Below are positions 34,299 through 41,284 of a stretch of DNA of 64,000 nt, piece after piece. This DNA is from Conexibacter sp. CPCC 206217 (GTDB lineage: Bacteria; Actinomycetota; Thermoleophilia; Solirubrobacterales; Solirubrobacteraceae), in contig NZ_JAUTDO010000001.1 of assembly GCF_030646165.1 (NCBI RefSeq), positions 186,001 to 250,000 on the forward strand. The letters run 5' to 3'. How positions within the stretch are numbered: position 1 is the stretch's first letter; every line of letters starts with the position of its first letter. Position numbers and translations under genes: made by a program. A model generated the notes under the pieces. It was not told the DNA's origin, made no database searches, and saw only the letters and a program-made list of their open reading frames with translations.

Positions 34299-35174
34299 TC
34301 AGGAGACCAGCTGCGTCACGGGCGCCGACGCGTCCGGATCGGGATCGCCGTCCACCGCCCCGAGGCGGTGCTGGACGAACAGGTCATGCATGTCCGGCAG
34401 GTCGCCGACGAGGTCTTTCAGCGAGTACGGCGGGAGCGCGAAGTCGGCCTCGACGATCCGCGCCCAGCGCTGGTGCTCGTGGTTCGGAGCGCCGGCGAGC
34501 TCCATCAGCTGCGAGCGGTCGGCCCGCTCCACGTCGGCACCGAGCAGCCGTGCTGCCGCCGTGTCGTCCTCCCACTCGCCGATCGCCGCGGCGAGACGGA
34601 GATTGGCGCGGTCGATCCACTCGTGGACGCCGCCGCTGCGCGGGTTGAGCTCGGCCGCGGGCAGCGGTCGCGCGAGCCGCCAGTAGACGTGCTCGCCGAT
34701 GCCGTCGCCGGGTTCGATCCGCAGATGTGCCGGGTGGTCTTCGAGGAACCGCCGCAGGCGCGGCACCGCCGCGGCCCGATCGACGTCGACCCACAGCCAG
34801 TTGGTGTAGGCGACGGCGTCGCTCATCTCGCTCGGGCGCGAACGAACGCTCGGCGCGACCATGACCTCGCAGCGCGTCCAGCTCAGGTAGCTCCGCATGC
34901 GCCCGTCGAGCACGTCGAGCCAGTTGATCCGATCGTTGCCGCCGAGGTGCAGGAACGACTCGACGTGGCCGCGGTCGTCCCACCGGATCTCGCCGTCGTC
35001 GGTGCGGATCCCCCGCCCCATCTCGACGAATCCGACGCTGCCGGCGTGCAGCATGCCGAGATGGACACGGCGGTGCCGGGCCGCCGGCAACGCCCCCTCG
35101 AACATGCGGCCGTCGCTGAGGCGGATGCGGCACGGGAGCATCGGCTCCGATCTCGACCTGGGTCTCTGAGGCAT
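34299..35174 (-). CDS. RepB/AEP-type DNA primase
   Basis: The product has 291 residues from ATG 35174, with AAGGAG six bases upstream. The archaeo-eukaryotic primase signature is visible: TNWLWVDVDRAAA (VDVD, 129-132, metal-binding), DGIGEHVYWRLARPL (161-170, the conserved His-x-Y-W strand) and SQLMELAGAPNHEHQ (221-234, equivalent to the R-x-P-G-T-x-N/H motif). This is the organisation of RepB-like primases on plasmids and ICEs, which prime replication of the single strand after transfer. It heads the next block of the element's array and has a terminator behind it. Confidence 0.75.
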   Translation of the reverse strand: MPQRPRSRSEPMLPCRIRLSDGRMFEGALPAARHRRVHLGMLHAGSVGFVEMGRGIRTDDGEIRWDDRGHVESFLHLGGNDRINWLDVLDGRMRSYLSWTRCEVMVAPSVRSRPSEMSDAVAYTNWLWVDVDRAAAVPRLRRFLEDHPAHLRIEPGDGIGEHVYWRLARPLPAAELNPRSGGVHEWIDRANLRLAAAIGEWEDDTAAARLLGADVERADRSQLMELAGAPNHEHQRWARIVEADFALPPYSLKDLVGDLPDMHDLFVQHRLGAVDGDPDPDASAPVTQLVS

Positions 35175-35207
35175 CTTCAACTCCTTCTGCGTCGTCAGGG
35201 TGGACGG

Positions 35208-35705
35208 CTAGAGGCCGTCGATCTCGATCGGGTCGATCCCGCTGGCGTGCACGATTCGTGCCGCCTGCTCGACGTCGATCTCGGTTCGGAAGCGCGCGGG
35301 GTAGTCCCGGCCGTTGCGCCGATAAGCAGACGTCTTGATGCGACCGAGGAGGCGCGCCACGGTCGTCGCGCTCGCCAGCGGCGGCTGCGCGCGTCGCGCG
35401 ATCTCGGAGAGGCTGAGTCGCGGATCGCGCTCGATCGCGCGCTCGACGGCATCCCGCAGCTGTGCGTTCGGGATCATGCACCGCCGGTCGTGCAACGCCC
35501 GCCGGATCGTGCCGCGATCCGCTCCAGTCGCGCGAGCGGCCTGGCGGATCGACGCACCCGATCTGACGAGGTCGATAGCAGCCTGCCTGCGACGGAGCGC
35601 ACTTCTGCGGACGCACGTCCCGCACGTCGCCGTGGGCGCGGATCCGCACAGGGCGCAGACCCCGAGCGGCGAGACGTCGACCACTTCCGCTGCTGCTCCG
35701 ACCAT
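35208..35705 (-). CDS. Zinc-finger plus helix-turn-helix DNA-binding protein
   Basis: The product has 165 residues from ATG 35705, preceded by GAGGAGGATCCCC. The N-terminal Cys4 cluster VCALCGSAPTATCGTCVR is a compact zinc ribbon. Two helix-turn-helix units follow: AIDLVRSGASIRQAARATGA, DRGTIRRALHD and SLSEIARRAQPPLASATTVA, RLLGRI. The C-terminal ARIVHASGIDPIEIDG is beta-like. It is likely a regulator or recombination factor of the ICE. The family is not named with certainty. Confidence 0.7.
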   Translation of the reverse strand: MVGAAAEVVDVSPLGVCALCGSAPTATCGTCVRRSALRRRQAAIDLVRSGASIRQAARATGADRGTIRRALHDRRCMIPNAQLRDAVERAIERDPRLSLSEIARRAQPPLASATTVARLLGRIKTSAYRRNGRDYPARFRTEIDVEQAARIVHASGIDPIEIDGL

Positions 35706-35788
35706 GGGGATCCTCCTCGACAAGACCGATAGAGCTGGCTGTCGCCAGCTGCGCCGATCTCGCCCCCACGAGCCGTGGTCGAGCGCGT

Positions 35789-36031
35789 TCAGAGCAGGCG
35801 CTGCACTTCGATCCGCGCGAGGTCGCGAAGGCCGAGGCCGCGCTGCGCGGCGCGGAGCTGCCGTGCGACGTACCGCACCGCCTCACGTCTGGAGAAGCCC
35901 TGCGCGAGCCGCAGATCGACGAGCCGCTGGATCTCGTCGATCTGCTGCCTCGCAGCGCTGTCGTACTGCTGCGCCTGGACGGCGACGCGCTCGTGCGGAG
36001 CGAGGACGCTCGTCGGGATGACGTCGAACAT
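35789..36031 (-). CDS. Small helical protein
   Basis: The product has 80 residues from ATG 36031, with GGAGGTCCTC in front. It has two predicted helices, with QAQQYDSAARQQIDEIQRLV and GFSRREAVRYVARQLRAAQR visible, then GLGLRDLARIEVQRLL. The SRREAVRYVARQL segment resembles a short DNA- or subunit-binding helix. It is the first recognisable gene of the operon leading to the zinc/HTH and primase genes. Confidence 0.65.
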   Translation of the reverse strand: MFDVIPTSVLAPHERVAVQAQQYDSAARQQIDEIQRLVDLRLAQGFSRREAVRYVARQLRAAQRGLGLRDLARIEVQRLL

Positions 36032-36659
36032 GAGGACCTCCTGCTTGGGTTGGCTCCTCGGCCGGCTCGCAAGCGAGCTGACCGTCGACCGCGGAGCCAT
36101 CCCGCGTCCTCAACGTGTCGGCCGCCGGATCACGGACGTCGGCGGCGCGAGAGCGGCGTCAACGGCAGCGCGTACTGCTGGCTGGCCTATGTCGGGTGCC
36201 GGGACGTGGTGTCCGGCGGGGCGGGTGACGGGATGCCGTCAGCTCCAACGATCAGAGCGAGGGAGGTTGGACCTGGGGTGCGACGACGGGGCGGCCGATG
36301 CGCTACCGATCATCGGCCGGTTCGACATCGAAGTCACCGAGCCAGATGACACCGGTCGGACGGGCGCTGCTGACTTCGATGGTGCTCCAGCGGCGCGGGT
36401 GTTCGAACAAGACACTCGAATCCGCGAGCGGCTCCGGCTTCGACCGCGAGGTCGTAGCCGCACGGTTCGGATAGGTGCTTGGCCGAACTATTGGGAGCGT
36501 CCGACCGAACTGCAGATTGGTAATGGTGACCGTCGGCGGTTCCTCGACATGGCGCCAGACGATCGTCCTTTCGCGCCACGCCGGTGTGCAGCGTGGCCGG
36601 GCGTCGGACGTGCCGGCCGCGCACGGTGCACCTCTTCGACCTCGCGTTCGTCGCCGCCG
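36032..36659 (-). other. Region without a supported gene; open frame lacking a start codon
   Basis: No ORF with a normal start is convincing here. On the minus strand one frame is open from about 36710 down to a stop at 36303. It translates as protein-like sequence at its end (ERTIVWRHVEEPPTVTITNL, SSARPTGVIWLGDFDVEPAD), but it contains no ATG or GTG and its first TTG comes too late. It may be a decayed or frameshifted gene. The rest (36032-36300) shows nothing I recognise apart from a leader for the gene at 36031. Confidence 0.35.
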
Positions 36660-36697
36660 CGCGAAGCTCCTCGGCGAACACCCCGAGGAGCTTCGCG
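36660..36697. terminator. Long hairpin after the small YjzC-like gene
   Basis: CGCGAAGCTCCTCGG (36660-36674) and CCGAGGAGCTTCGCG (36683-36697) are perfect 15-base complements with an 8-base loop. The hairpin begins 19 bases after the stop of the gene at 36716-36892 on the minus strand. It has no U-tract but is the strongest candidate terminator for the MBL/membrane/YjzC-like transcript. Confidence 0.65.
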
Positions 36698-36715
36698 TCG
36701 TTCAGCTCTGTTGGT

Positions 36716-36892
36716 CTACTTGTGCTTCGTCTTGTCCGGTCGGCCGTAGCCCATGCCGGCTCTCGGCGTCGGCGGCAGGGGGCGGCCTCTGATGGCTGTC
36801 ACTTCGACGCCGGTTCTGCCGCCCTTCGGTCCTTCGACCGGGAACTGGCCGCTGAACGGGGCTGGCTGGCCGGGTCTGTACTTGGGTGCCAC
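36716..36892 (-). CDS. Small YjzC-like protein
   Basis: The product has 58 residues from GTG 36892, with GAGGTGA upstream. The reading is MAPKYRPGQPAPFSGQFPVE, GPKGGRTGVEVTAIRGRPLP, PTPRAGMGYGRPDKTKHK. The pattern Y-R-x-G-x-x-A-P-x-S-G-(Q/V)-(F/Y), a central G, and an end of T-K-H/R-K is like the small YjzC family of Firmicutes and other bacteria, whose function is unknown. It was found by eye. It follows the membrane gene at 36946 by 53 bases and is probably co-transcribed. Confidence 0.65.
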   Translation of the reverse strand: MAPKYRPGQPAPFSGQFPVEGPKGGRTGVEVTAIRGRPLPPTPRAGMGYGRPDKTKHK

Positions 36893-36945
36893 GTGACTTC
36901 ACCTCGTTGGTCTGGAGTTTGCGCGACGTGATGGAGATCGCGTCG

Positions 36946-37671
36946 CTATCGCGGTACTGCGCGCTCGGCTACGAGCGTTTCTGCGGTCTCGATCAGCTGC
37001 CGGGCGTACGCATCGGCAGGGACACGAACCCATGACTTCCTGACGACGAGGAGCCAGAAGGTGAGAAGCACGATCGCGACGACAGCCGCCGGCGCGTACC
37101 TCGCGAGGCGCTCGTCGGCGGTCCCCTCCGTAACGGCGAACAGCACGATCGCTGCCACCAGCGTGAGCACGGCGACGGCGATGCCGACCCCCTTCAGGCC
37201 GAGGAGGTTGCGGCGCTGGCCGTAACTTTGGTTCTCGGCGCCCAGCAAGCCGAATTTCTCCTTGTCGCGTGTGCGAGCGATCAGGCGGACGGCAGCTTCG
37301 CCGTAGCGCTCGTCGGCAGCCGCCGGGTCAGCTGCCTCCTCGGAGGCGGTCGGCATCTCCATGTCGGTGACGGCCGTGATGCACTCGTGTGCGCGCGCGA
37401 CCCGGCCGGGATGCTCGGCCTCGCGGTGCCGGAGCGCGATCACCGTCGGCGCGCCGCCCCAACCGGCCCAGAGGCCTGGCTGCAGCGCTCGGCCGCGATC
37501 GCGGCCGAGCTGGCTCGCGAGCGCAGCGAGCGCGGTCGTCACCAGCCCGGCACTGATACCGAGGGCAGAGGTCGTGATGATCCCCGCCCCGAGCAGCACC
37601 AGCGGTGGCATGCAGACGACCACGACGGGCACGACCCGCGCCTGCAAGGCGTAGGTGTCGATCGCCGTCAT
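36946..37671 (-). CDS. Four-helix membrane protein paired with MBL hydrolase
   Basis: The product has 241 residues from ATG 37671, four bases after the MBL gene stop. Two N-terminal helices (VVPVVVVCMPPLVLLGAGII, LGISAGLVTTALAALASQLG) are followed by a soluble loop with RERYGEA-type charge (DERYGEAAVRLIARTRDKEK). Two C-terminal helices (VGIAVAVLTLVAAIVLFAVT, YAPAAVVAIVLLTFWLLVV) complete the protein. The membrane-soluble-membrane order is seen in many small effector or anchor proteins. It is transcribed with the ComEC-like gene. The function is unknown; the pairing is inferred from position. Confidence 0.7.
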   Translation of the reverse strand: MTAIDTYALQARVVPVVVVCMPPLVLLGAGIITTSALGISAGLVTTALAALASQLGRDRGRALQPGLWAGWGGAPTVIALRHREAEHPGRVARAHECITAVTDMEMPTASEEAADPAAADERYGEAAVRLIARTRDKEKFGLLGAENQSYGQRRNLLGLKGVGIAVAVLTLVAAIVLFAVTEGTADERLARYAPAAVVAIVLLTFWLLVVRKSWVRVPADAYARQLIETAETLVAERAVPR

Positions 37672-37675
37672 GGCC

Positions 37676-38707
37676 TCAGTCGTCGTGGTCGTCTTCGACG
37701 AGCGGCGGCAGCGGCGTTGCCGTGCTGTAGTGCGGCCGCGCGGGCGCGTCCGAGCTATGGCTCCAGAACTTGCTCCCAGCCGTGGTATAGACGGGGTAGC
37801 CGCGTCGGCCAGCAGCGTTGGCGACGCGCGGCGACGGGTACTTCGGCGACTCCGAACTGACGCTCGCTACGACGGTCCCCCGCCACCCGGACGTCGGGTC
37901 GCCGAGGATGCGGTTGATCGTCTCGCGGTCGATGTTGTGGCGGCTGCCGTGGTGAGGGAGCGCAAGCAGGCGCGGCACCGAGGCGGTGCGGCCCTGCGAG
38001 TCGAGGAAGTCGAGTGCCTGCGTGATCGCGGGCACGCCCGCGTCGCTGGGCAGCAGGATGTGCTCGCCATCTATGAGCAGGCTCAGGATCGCGGCGCTGT
38101 TGTTGCGCGGGTTCGTGCCGCCGGCGTCACCAAAGAAGATCTCACCGGGGAACGCGTCGAGCACGGCGCGCGCCTCCGCCAAGACCGCCGTCCCGGCGCG
38201 CCCGAAGAAGCCCTGTGACGCCGTCGCGGAGGCGCTCTTCGTCGTGACCTCCTGCGCGGCGAGCATCTCCTCGTAGTACGCCTGCGTCGGCCCTGCAATC
38301 AGCACCGCGCCGCCAACCCCCCCGACGCCCTGAAAAGGTTCCACGACCGTCGTGCCCTGCTCTTCCGCGAGCGCGACGAGTTCCTCGGCAGGCGTGTCGC
38401 CCGAGTTGCCGGCATAGCCGTGCTGGCCCGGTCGGTGGATCAGCAGATTCGCGACATCGAGCCCGCGCAGCACGACGCCCATGCCGCCGATGTGATCGAG
38501 GTCGGGGTGGGTCGAGAGCACGAAGTCGACCGAGCTCGTGCCGTACTCCCGTTTCACGTGCTCGACCAGCGCCTCGCCGTCGTCTCTGAAGCCCGAGTCG
38601 ACGATGCCGACTGCAGGCAGCCCGGTCTCGGGGTTTGTGAAGCGAAGCGCGATCGCGTCGCCGCTCTTCTCGCCATCGCCCACGGGCAGAAAGTCCACTT
38701 CGTACAC
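37676..38707 (-). CDS. ComEC-like metallo-beta-lactamase-fold hydrolase, soluble
   Basis: The product has 343 residues from GTG 38707, with AAGGAG upstream. The MBL metal motif is LSTHPDLDHIGGMGVV (THPDLDH, 66-72), with a second histidine site at LLALPHHGSRHNI and the acidic strand EHILLPSDAGVPA. The MYEVDFLPVGDGE start (FLPVGxGDA-like) is typical of the free-standing MBL domains related to the C-terminal part of ComEC. There is no ComEC membrane domain in the same protein, but the next gene is a membrane protein. It is divergent from a toxin-antitoxin-chaperone operon and shares its regulatory region. Confidence 0.85.
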   Translation of the reverse strand: MYEVDFLPVGDGEKSGDAIALRFTNPETGLPAVGIVDSGFRDDGEALVEHVKREYGTSSVDFVLSTHPDLDHIGGMGVVLRGLDVANLLIHRPGQHGYAGNSGDTPAEELVALAEEQGTTVVEPFQGVGGVGGAVLIAGPTQAYYEEMLAAQEVTTKSASATASQGFFGRAGTAVLAEARAVLDAFPGEIFFGDAGGTNPRNNSAAILSLLIDGEHILLPSDAGVPAITQALDFLDSQGRTASVPRLLALPHHGSRHNIDRETINRILGDPTSGWRGTVVASVSSESPKYPSPRVANAAGRRGYPVYTTAGSKFWSHSSDAPARPHYSTATPLPPLVEDDHDD

Positions 38708-38780
38708 GGCCTACATCTCCTTGTCGCTGCTTCTCGACGTGCTCCCTCGTCGAGGCAGCCAACGTCCTTGTGGTGGGAAG

Positions 38781-38798
38781 TTTTACATATACGTAAAA
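38781..38798. promoter_or_regulatory. Palindromic operator 1 of the TAC/MBL intergenic region
   Basis: TTTTACA-TATA-CGTAAAA is an 18-base near-perfect palindrome, markedly AT-rich for this genome. A second copy with the same half-sites and spacing lies at 38896-38913. The most likely ligand is the HigA-like antitoxin encoded just downstream. From here it could also govern the divergent MBL gene. Confidence 0.7.
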
Positions 38799-38895
38799 AC
38801 ACAGTCAAGGAGGCTGTCGCGCCAAGACGATGCACCAGATAGGTTGTGCATTCCTCTCTAGAACGTGAACGTTCTTACCGAACCGCCGCCGGGAT

Positions 38896-38913
38896 TTTTA
38901 CGATTGCGTAAAA
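38896..38913 (+). promoter_or_regulatory. Palindromic operator 2, overlapping the toxin start
   Basis: TTTTACG-ATTG-CGTAAAA is a perfect 7-bp-arm palindrome with a 4-base spacer, matching operator 1. Its last base is the A of the toxin ATG at 38913. TACGAT inside it could be a -10 box with TTACCG about 16 bases upstream, which would make the toxin mRNA leaderless. Binding would block both transcription and access to the start. Confidence 0.65.
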
Positions 38914-39302
38914 TGGACCATCGTCAGCAGCTCGCCATAGGGGCGAGCCTGCGTCTCTTCTGGGGCGCAGATGCGACGGGAACATTCCGCGCGATGACCT
39001 ACTTCAACGCCCTCGACCGCCGGCAGCAGCTGACGTTCGACGCTCTCTGGGAGCGTTTCCTGGCGACAGGAATCATCCGACCCCACGAGCGTCTCGACCA
39101 GTTCGACGACGGCCTCTTGCTGTTCCGCAGCTCGACTCATCGGCTCGTCGGCTTCACCGAGCGACGCGACGTAATCCTCATCGACGCGTTTTCTAGAAGA
39201 GACTTTCCGGGCAGGCGACCCAAAGAGCGCCTCGAAGAGTCCCGCCAACTCCGACTGGAACACCTCACACTCCAAGGAGCCACCGATGCCCTCCCAACCT
39301 GA
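38913..39302 (+). CDS. higB: HigB-like toxin of a toxin-antitoxin-chaperone (TAC) module
   Basis: The product has 129 residues from ATG 38913; GTG 38865 in frame would add 16 residues. The sequence AMTYFNALDRRQQLTFDALW, ERFLATGIIRPHERLDQFDD, GLLLFRSSTHRLVGFTERRD, VILIDAFSRRDFPGRRPKER follows the HigB/Gp49 type of RelE-fold toxin: a Y-F-x-x-L-D helix, G-x-I-R-x-x-E-x-(F/L), then (W/L)-x-F-x-x-x-x-x-R-L-x-x-F and (V/I)-x-L-x-x-(G/A)-F-x-(K/R)-(K/R). These toxins cleave mRNA at the ribosome. It overlaps the antitoxin start by 17 bases. The palindrome at 38896-38913 overlaps its ATG. Confidence 0.75.
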   Translation: MDHRQQLAIGASLRLFWGADATGTFRAMTYFNALDRRQQLTFDALWERFLATGIIRPHERLDQFDDGLLLFRSSTHRLVGFTERRDVILIDAFSRRDFPGRRPKERLEESRQLRLEHLTLQGATDALPT

Positions 39303-39759
39303 CGCCGCCGACCTCGAGGACAGGAGGATCCTCGCCCAGGAGACTCTCTTACTCGACGCACAGGAACTCGTCGTCGAGCTGATGGAGAAAGCCAGCCTGA
39401 ACCGCGGCCAACTCGCCCGCGCGCTCGACAAGAGCAACGGCTTCATCACCCAACTGCTCTCGGGCGAGCGCAACATGACGCTCCGTACGCTGTCTGACCT
39501 CGCCGACGCGACCGGACACCGCATCGAACTCCGCGCGACGTCGAACGCGCAGCCCAAGCGCTACGCACCACTCGGCACCGCCATCCTCCGCGACAACGGC
39601 GTCGAAGAACGTGTCTACCGCAACGCCTTCATGCAGTACCGTGCCGCCCCGAACACACCGGTCCAGATAAGGCAGACCTCGGCGCCGCTCGCGCCACACC
39701 ACCAGACCCGTCGGCGCCGTGCGCCTAAGCCAGCTGCCTGGAGCACCATCCCGTCGTGA
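39286..39759 (+). CDS. higA: HigA-like antitoxin with C-terminal extension (TAC antitoxin)
   Basis: The product has 157 residues from ATG 39286, with CCAAGGAGCCACCG in front. The XRE-type helix-turn-helix is at residues 30-80 (LMEKASLNRGQLARALDKSN, GFITQLLSGERNMTLRTLSD). The extension beyond the HTH (RNAFMQYRAAPNTPVQIRQT and beyond) is basic, disordered and ends with aromatic Trp. In M. tuberculosis HigA1 a comparable C-terminal tail (ChAD) makes the antitoxin dependent on a SecB-like chaperone. A SecB-like gene follows here with a 4-base overlap (GTGA). It should repress the operon through the two palindromes. Confidence 0.8.
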   Translation: MPSQPDAADLEDRRILAQETLLLDAQELVVELMEKASLNRGQLARALDKSNGFITQLLSGERNMTLRTLSDLADATGHRIELRATSNAQPKRYAPLGTAILRDNGVEERVYRNAFMQYRAAPNTPVQIRQTSAPLAPHHQTRRRRAPKPAAWSTIPS

Positions 39760-40304
39760 CCGCAACCCCGGAAACCGACGACGCCCGCGACGACCTCGAC
39801 ACCGAAGTCGAGCACGCCGCACCGTTCGACTTCGCTGCAGTCGCCCGCGTCTCGACCCAGTCGGAGTTGATCGCCGTCCGGCTCAAGAGCTCCTACACCG
39901 GCTGCACCGTCGATGCCGAAGAAGTCCCAGACGAGTGGAGCAGCGACGCCTTCATCGGCTATCGCACGCGGGTTTCCCGACACCCTGAGCCCAAAGACTT
40001 CCGAACCGAAGCGTCCTTCATCGTCGTTTTCGAAAGAGACAAGACACTCGACGACATCGACATCAACCTGGAGAGCGACAGCCCTCCTCACGTATTCGCC
40101 GAAGTCACCTTCGAACTGCAGTACGCCCTCAGCGACGAAGCCGAACTGCACGGCGGCGACCTCGACGAATTCGCCGCCGCGAACAGCACACTGCACGCCT
40201 GGCCGTACTGGCGCGAAATCGCCCAAAGCATATCCGCGCGCATGGGTATCAAGCCCCTCGTCGTCGGCACCTACAAGATCCCCTCCGCCCACGACCCGGC
40301 GTAA
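39756..40304 (+). CDS. secB: SecB-like chaperone of the TAC module
   Basis: The product has 182 residues from GTG 39756. Residues from about 35 onward follow the SecB-like fold: IAVRLKSSYTGCTVDAEEVP, then TEASFIVVFERDK, AEVTFELQYALSDEAELHGG, and the characteristic end NSTLHAWPYWREIAQSISAR, MGIKPLVVGTYKIP. The F-A-(x)-x-N-x-x-x-(H/A)-x-W-P-Y-(W/F)-R-E motif is shared by SecB-like TAC chaperones such as Rv1957. It would stabilise the HigA-like antitoxin so that the toxin is inhibited only when the chaperone is free. Three genes in the order toxin, antitoxin, chaperone and the overlaps make the module assignment strong. Confidence 0.85.
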   Translation: MTATPETDDARDDLDTEVEHAAPFDFAAVARVSTQSELIAVRLKSSYTGCTVDAEEVPDEWSSDAFIGYRTRVSRHPEPKDFRTEASFIVVFERDKTLDDIDINLESDSPPHVFAEVTFELQYALSDEAELHGGDLDEFAAANSTLHAWPYWREIAQSISARMGIKPLVVGTYKIPSAHDPA

Positions 40305-40516
40305 GCGTGTGCTGGCCAGAGGACCTGCAGCATCTGGCTGATAGAGGACTGGCGTCGGCCTCCAGCCCCAGACGCCGCCTGGCGGATCCGGCAATCACGA
40401 CAATCTGCATCACGAGCGCGAACACGCCGGCGCCGTAGGTTGGTTGAGATGTAACGCGGAACAAGCGACTCGCCGGTAGCTCCATCGTCGCACCCGCACA
40501 CCAGCATCGCCACGGG
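40305..40516 (-). other. Intergenic region with a possible small Cys-containing ORF
   Basis: This 212-base gap separates the TAC operon from the conjugation-related plus-strand operon. On the minus strand, an ORF reading AMLVCGCDDGATGESLVPRY, ISTNLRRRRVRARDADCRDC, RIRQAAS runs from about 40510. It has CGC plus C-x-x-C spacing that could bind zinc, but no supported start or ribosome site, and codon-position composition is unclear. No promoter can be picked with confidence. Confidence 0.25.
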
Positions 40517-41284
40517 ATGGGCGAACCGCTTCGACACGCCGCTGGTCAGCTGACCGAACCGCTCGGGTTAGGGTTCGCTCGGCCGGGAGGACCGCTCGTC
40601 GCTGTCGTCGGTCTCTGCGGCGGCGCCGGCGTCAGCACGCTGTCGGTTCTGCTGGCTGCCGCTGCTGCTCGTGAGAGTTCGGCTGCGGTGCTCGCCGTCG
40701 ACGCCAACCCCGGCTCGGGCGGGCTGGCGTTCCACGTCGGCTGCAGGTCGAAGTACTCGCTTGCCGACCTCGCCCGCGTCGTCGAGCGCGACGAGCAGCT
40801 GCAGGAGGCACCGTTCGCAATCGCCGGTGAGCGGCTTCGGGTCCTTGCAGCTGAGCCACGACCCGATGCGACTCGAGCAGTCGACGGCGAGCTCGTCGAG
40901 CGTGTGCTCGACGATGCGCGCCGCGCGCACGCGTTGACCGTCGTCGACTGCGGCACGCCGGCCAGCGAGTTCGTCCGCGTCGTCCTGCGCGTCGCGGATC
41001 GCGTCCTCTGGGTGGTGCCCGGCACCGTTTCCGCGATCGCCCGCGGGCGTGCGCTGCTGCGAGTGCACGACGAGTCGCCGCCGAGCGGCGAGGGGATCGT
41101 CGCGCGACACGATGGGACCGGCCAGCCCGCGCCGCTGCACGCGCTCGCCGAGATGGCGGAGAGCCGCGGCGCCCCGCTCGTTCTCGTGCCTCACATCGCC
41201 GACGTGGACGACCTGCCGCTGCTCGATCGGGTTGAGCAGGCGGCGGTTCCGCTCGCGGCGATCGGACGGGTGATCCGCCGATGA
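40517..41284 (+). CDS. ParA/MinD-like ATPase-fold protein with altered Walker A
   Basis: The product has 255 residues from ATG 40517. The fold is that of ParA/TadZ-type proteins: LVAVVGLCGGAGVSTLSVLL (P-loop), SAAVLAVDANPGSGGLAFHV (A-prime box), ALTVVDCGTPASEFVRVVLR and RVLWVVPGTVSAIARGRALL. The canonical K-G-G-x-G-K-S/T is replaced by C-G-G-A-G-V-S-T: both Lys residues are missing, so it may bind nucleotide poorly. TadZ/CpaE-like proteins with such loops position secretion machines. The stop overlaps the next start (ATGA). It may locate the conjugation apparatus rather than partition DNA. Confidence 0.7.
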   Translation: MGEPLRHAAGQLTEPLGLGFARPGGPLVAVVGLCGGAGVSTLSVLLAAAAARESSAAVLAVDANPGSGGLAFHVGCRSKYSLADLARVVERDEQLQEAPFAIAGERLRVLAAEPRPDATRAVDGELVERVLDDARRAHALTVVDCGTPASEFVRVVLRVADRVLWVVPGTVSAIARGRALLRVHDESPPSGEGIVARHDGTGQPAPLHALAEMAESRGAPLVLVPHIADVDDLPLLDRVEQAAVPLAAIGRVIRR

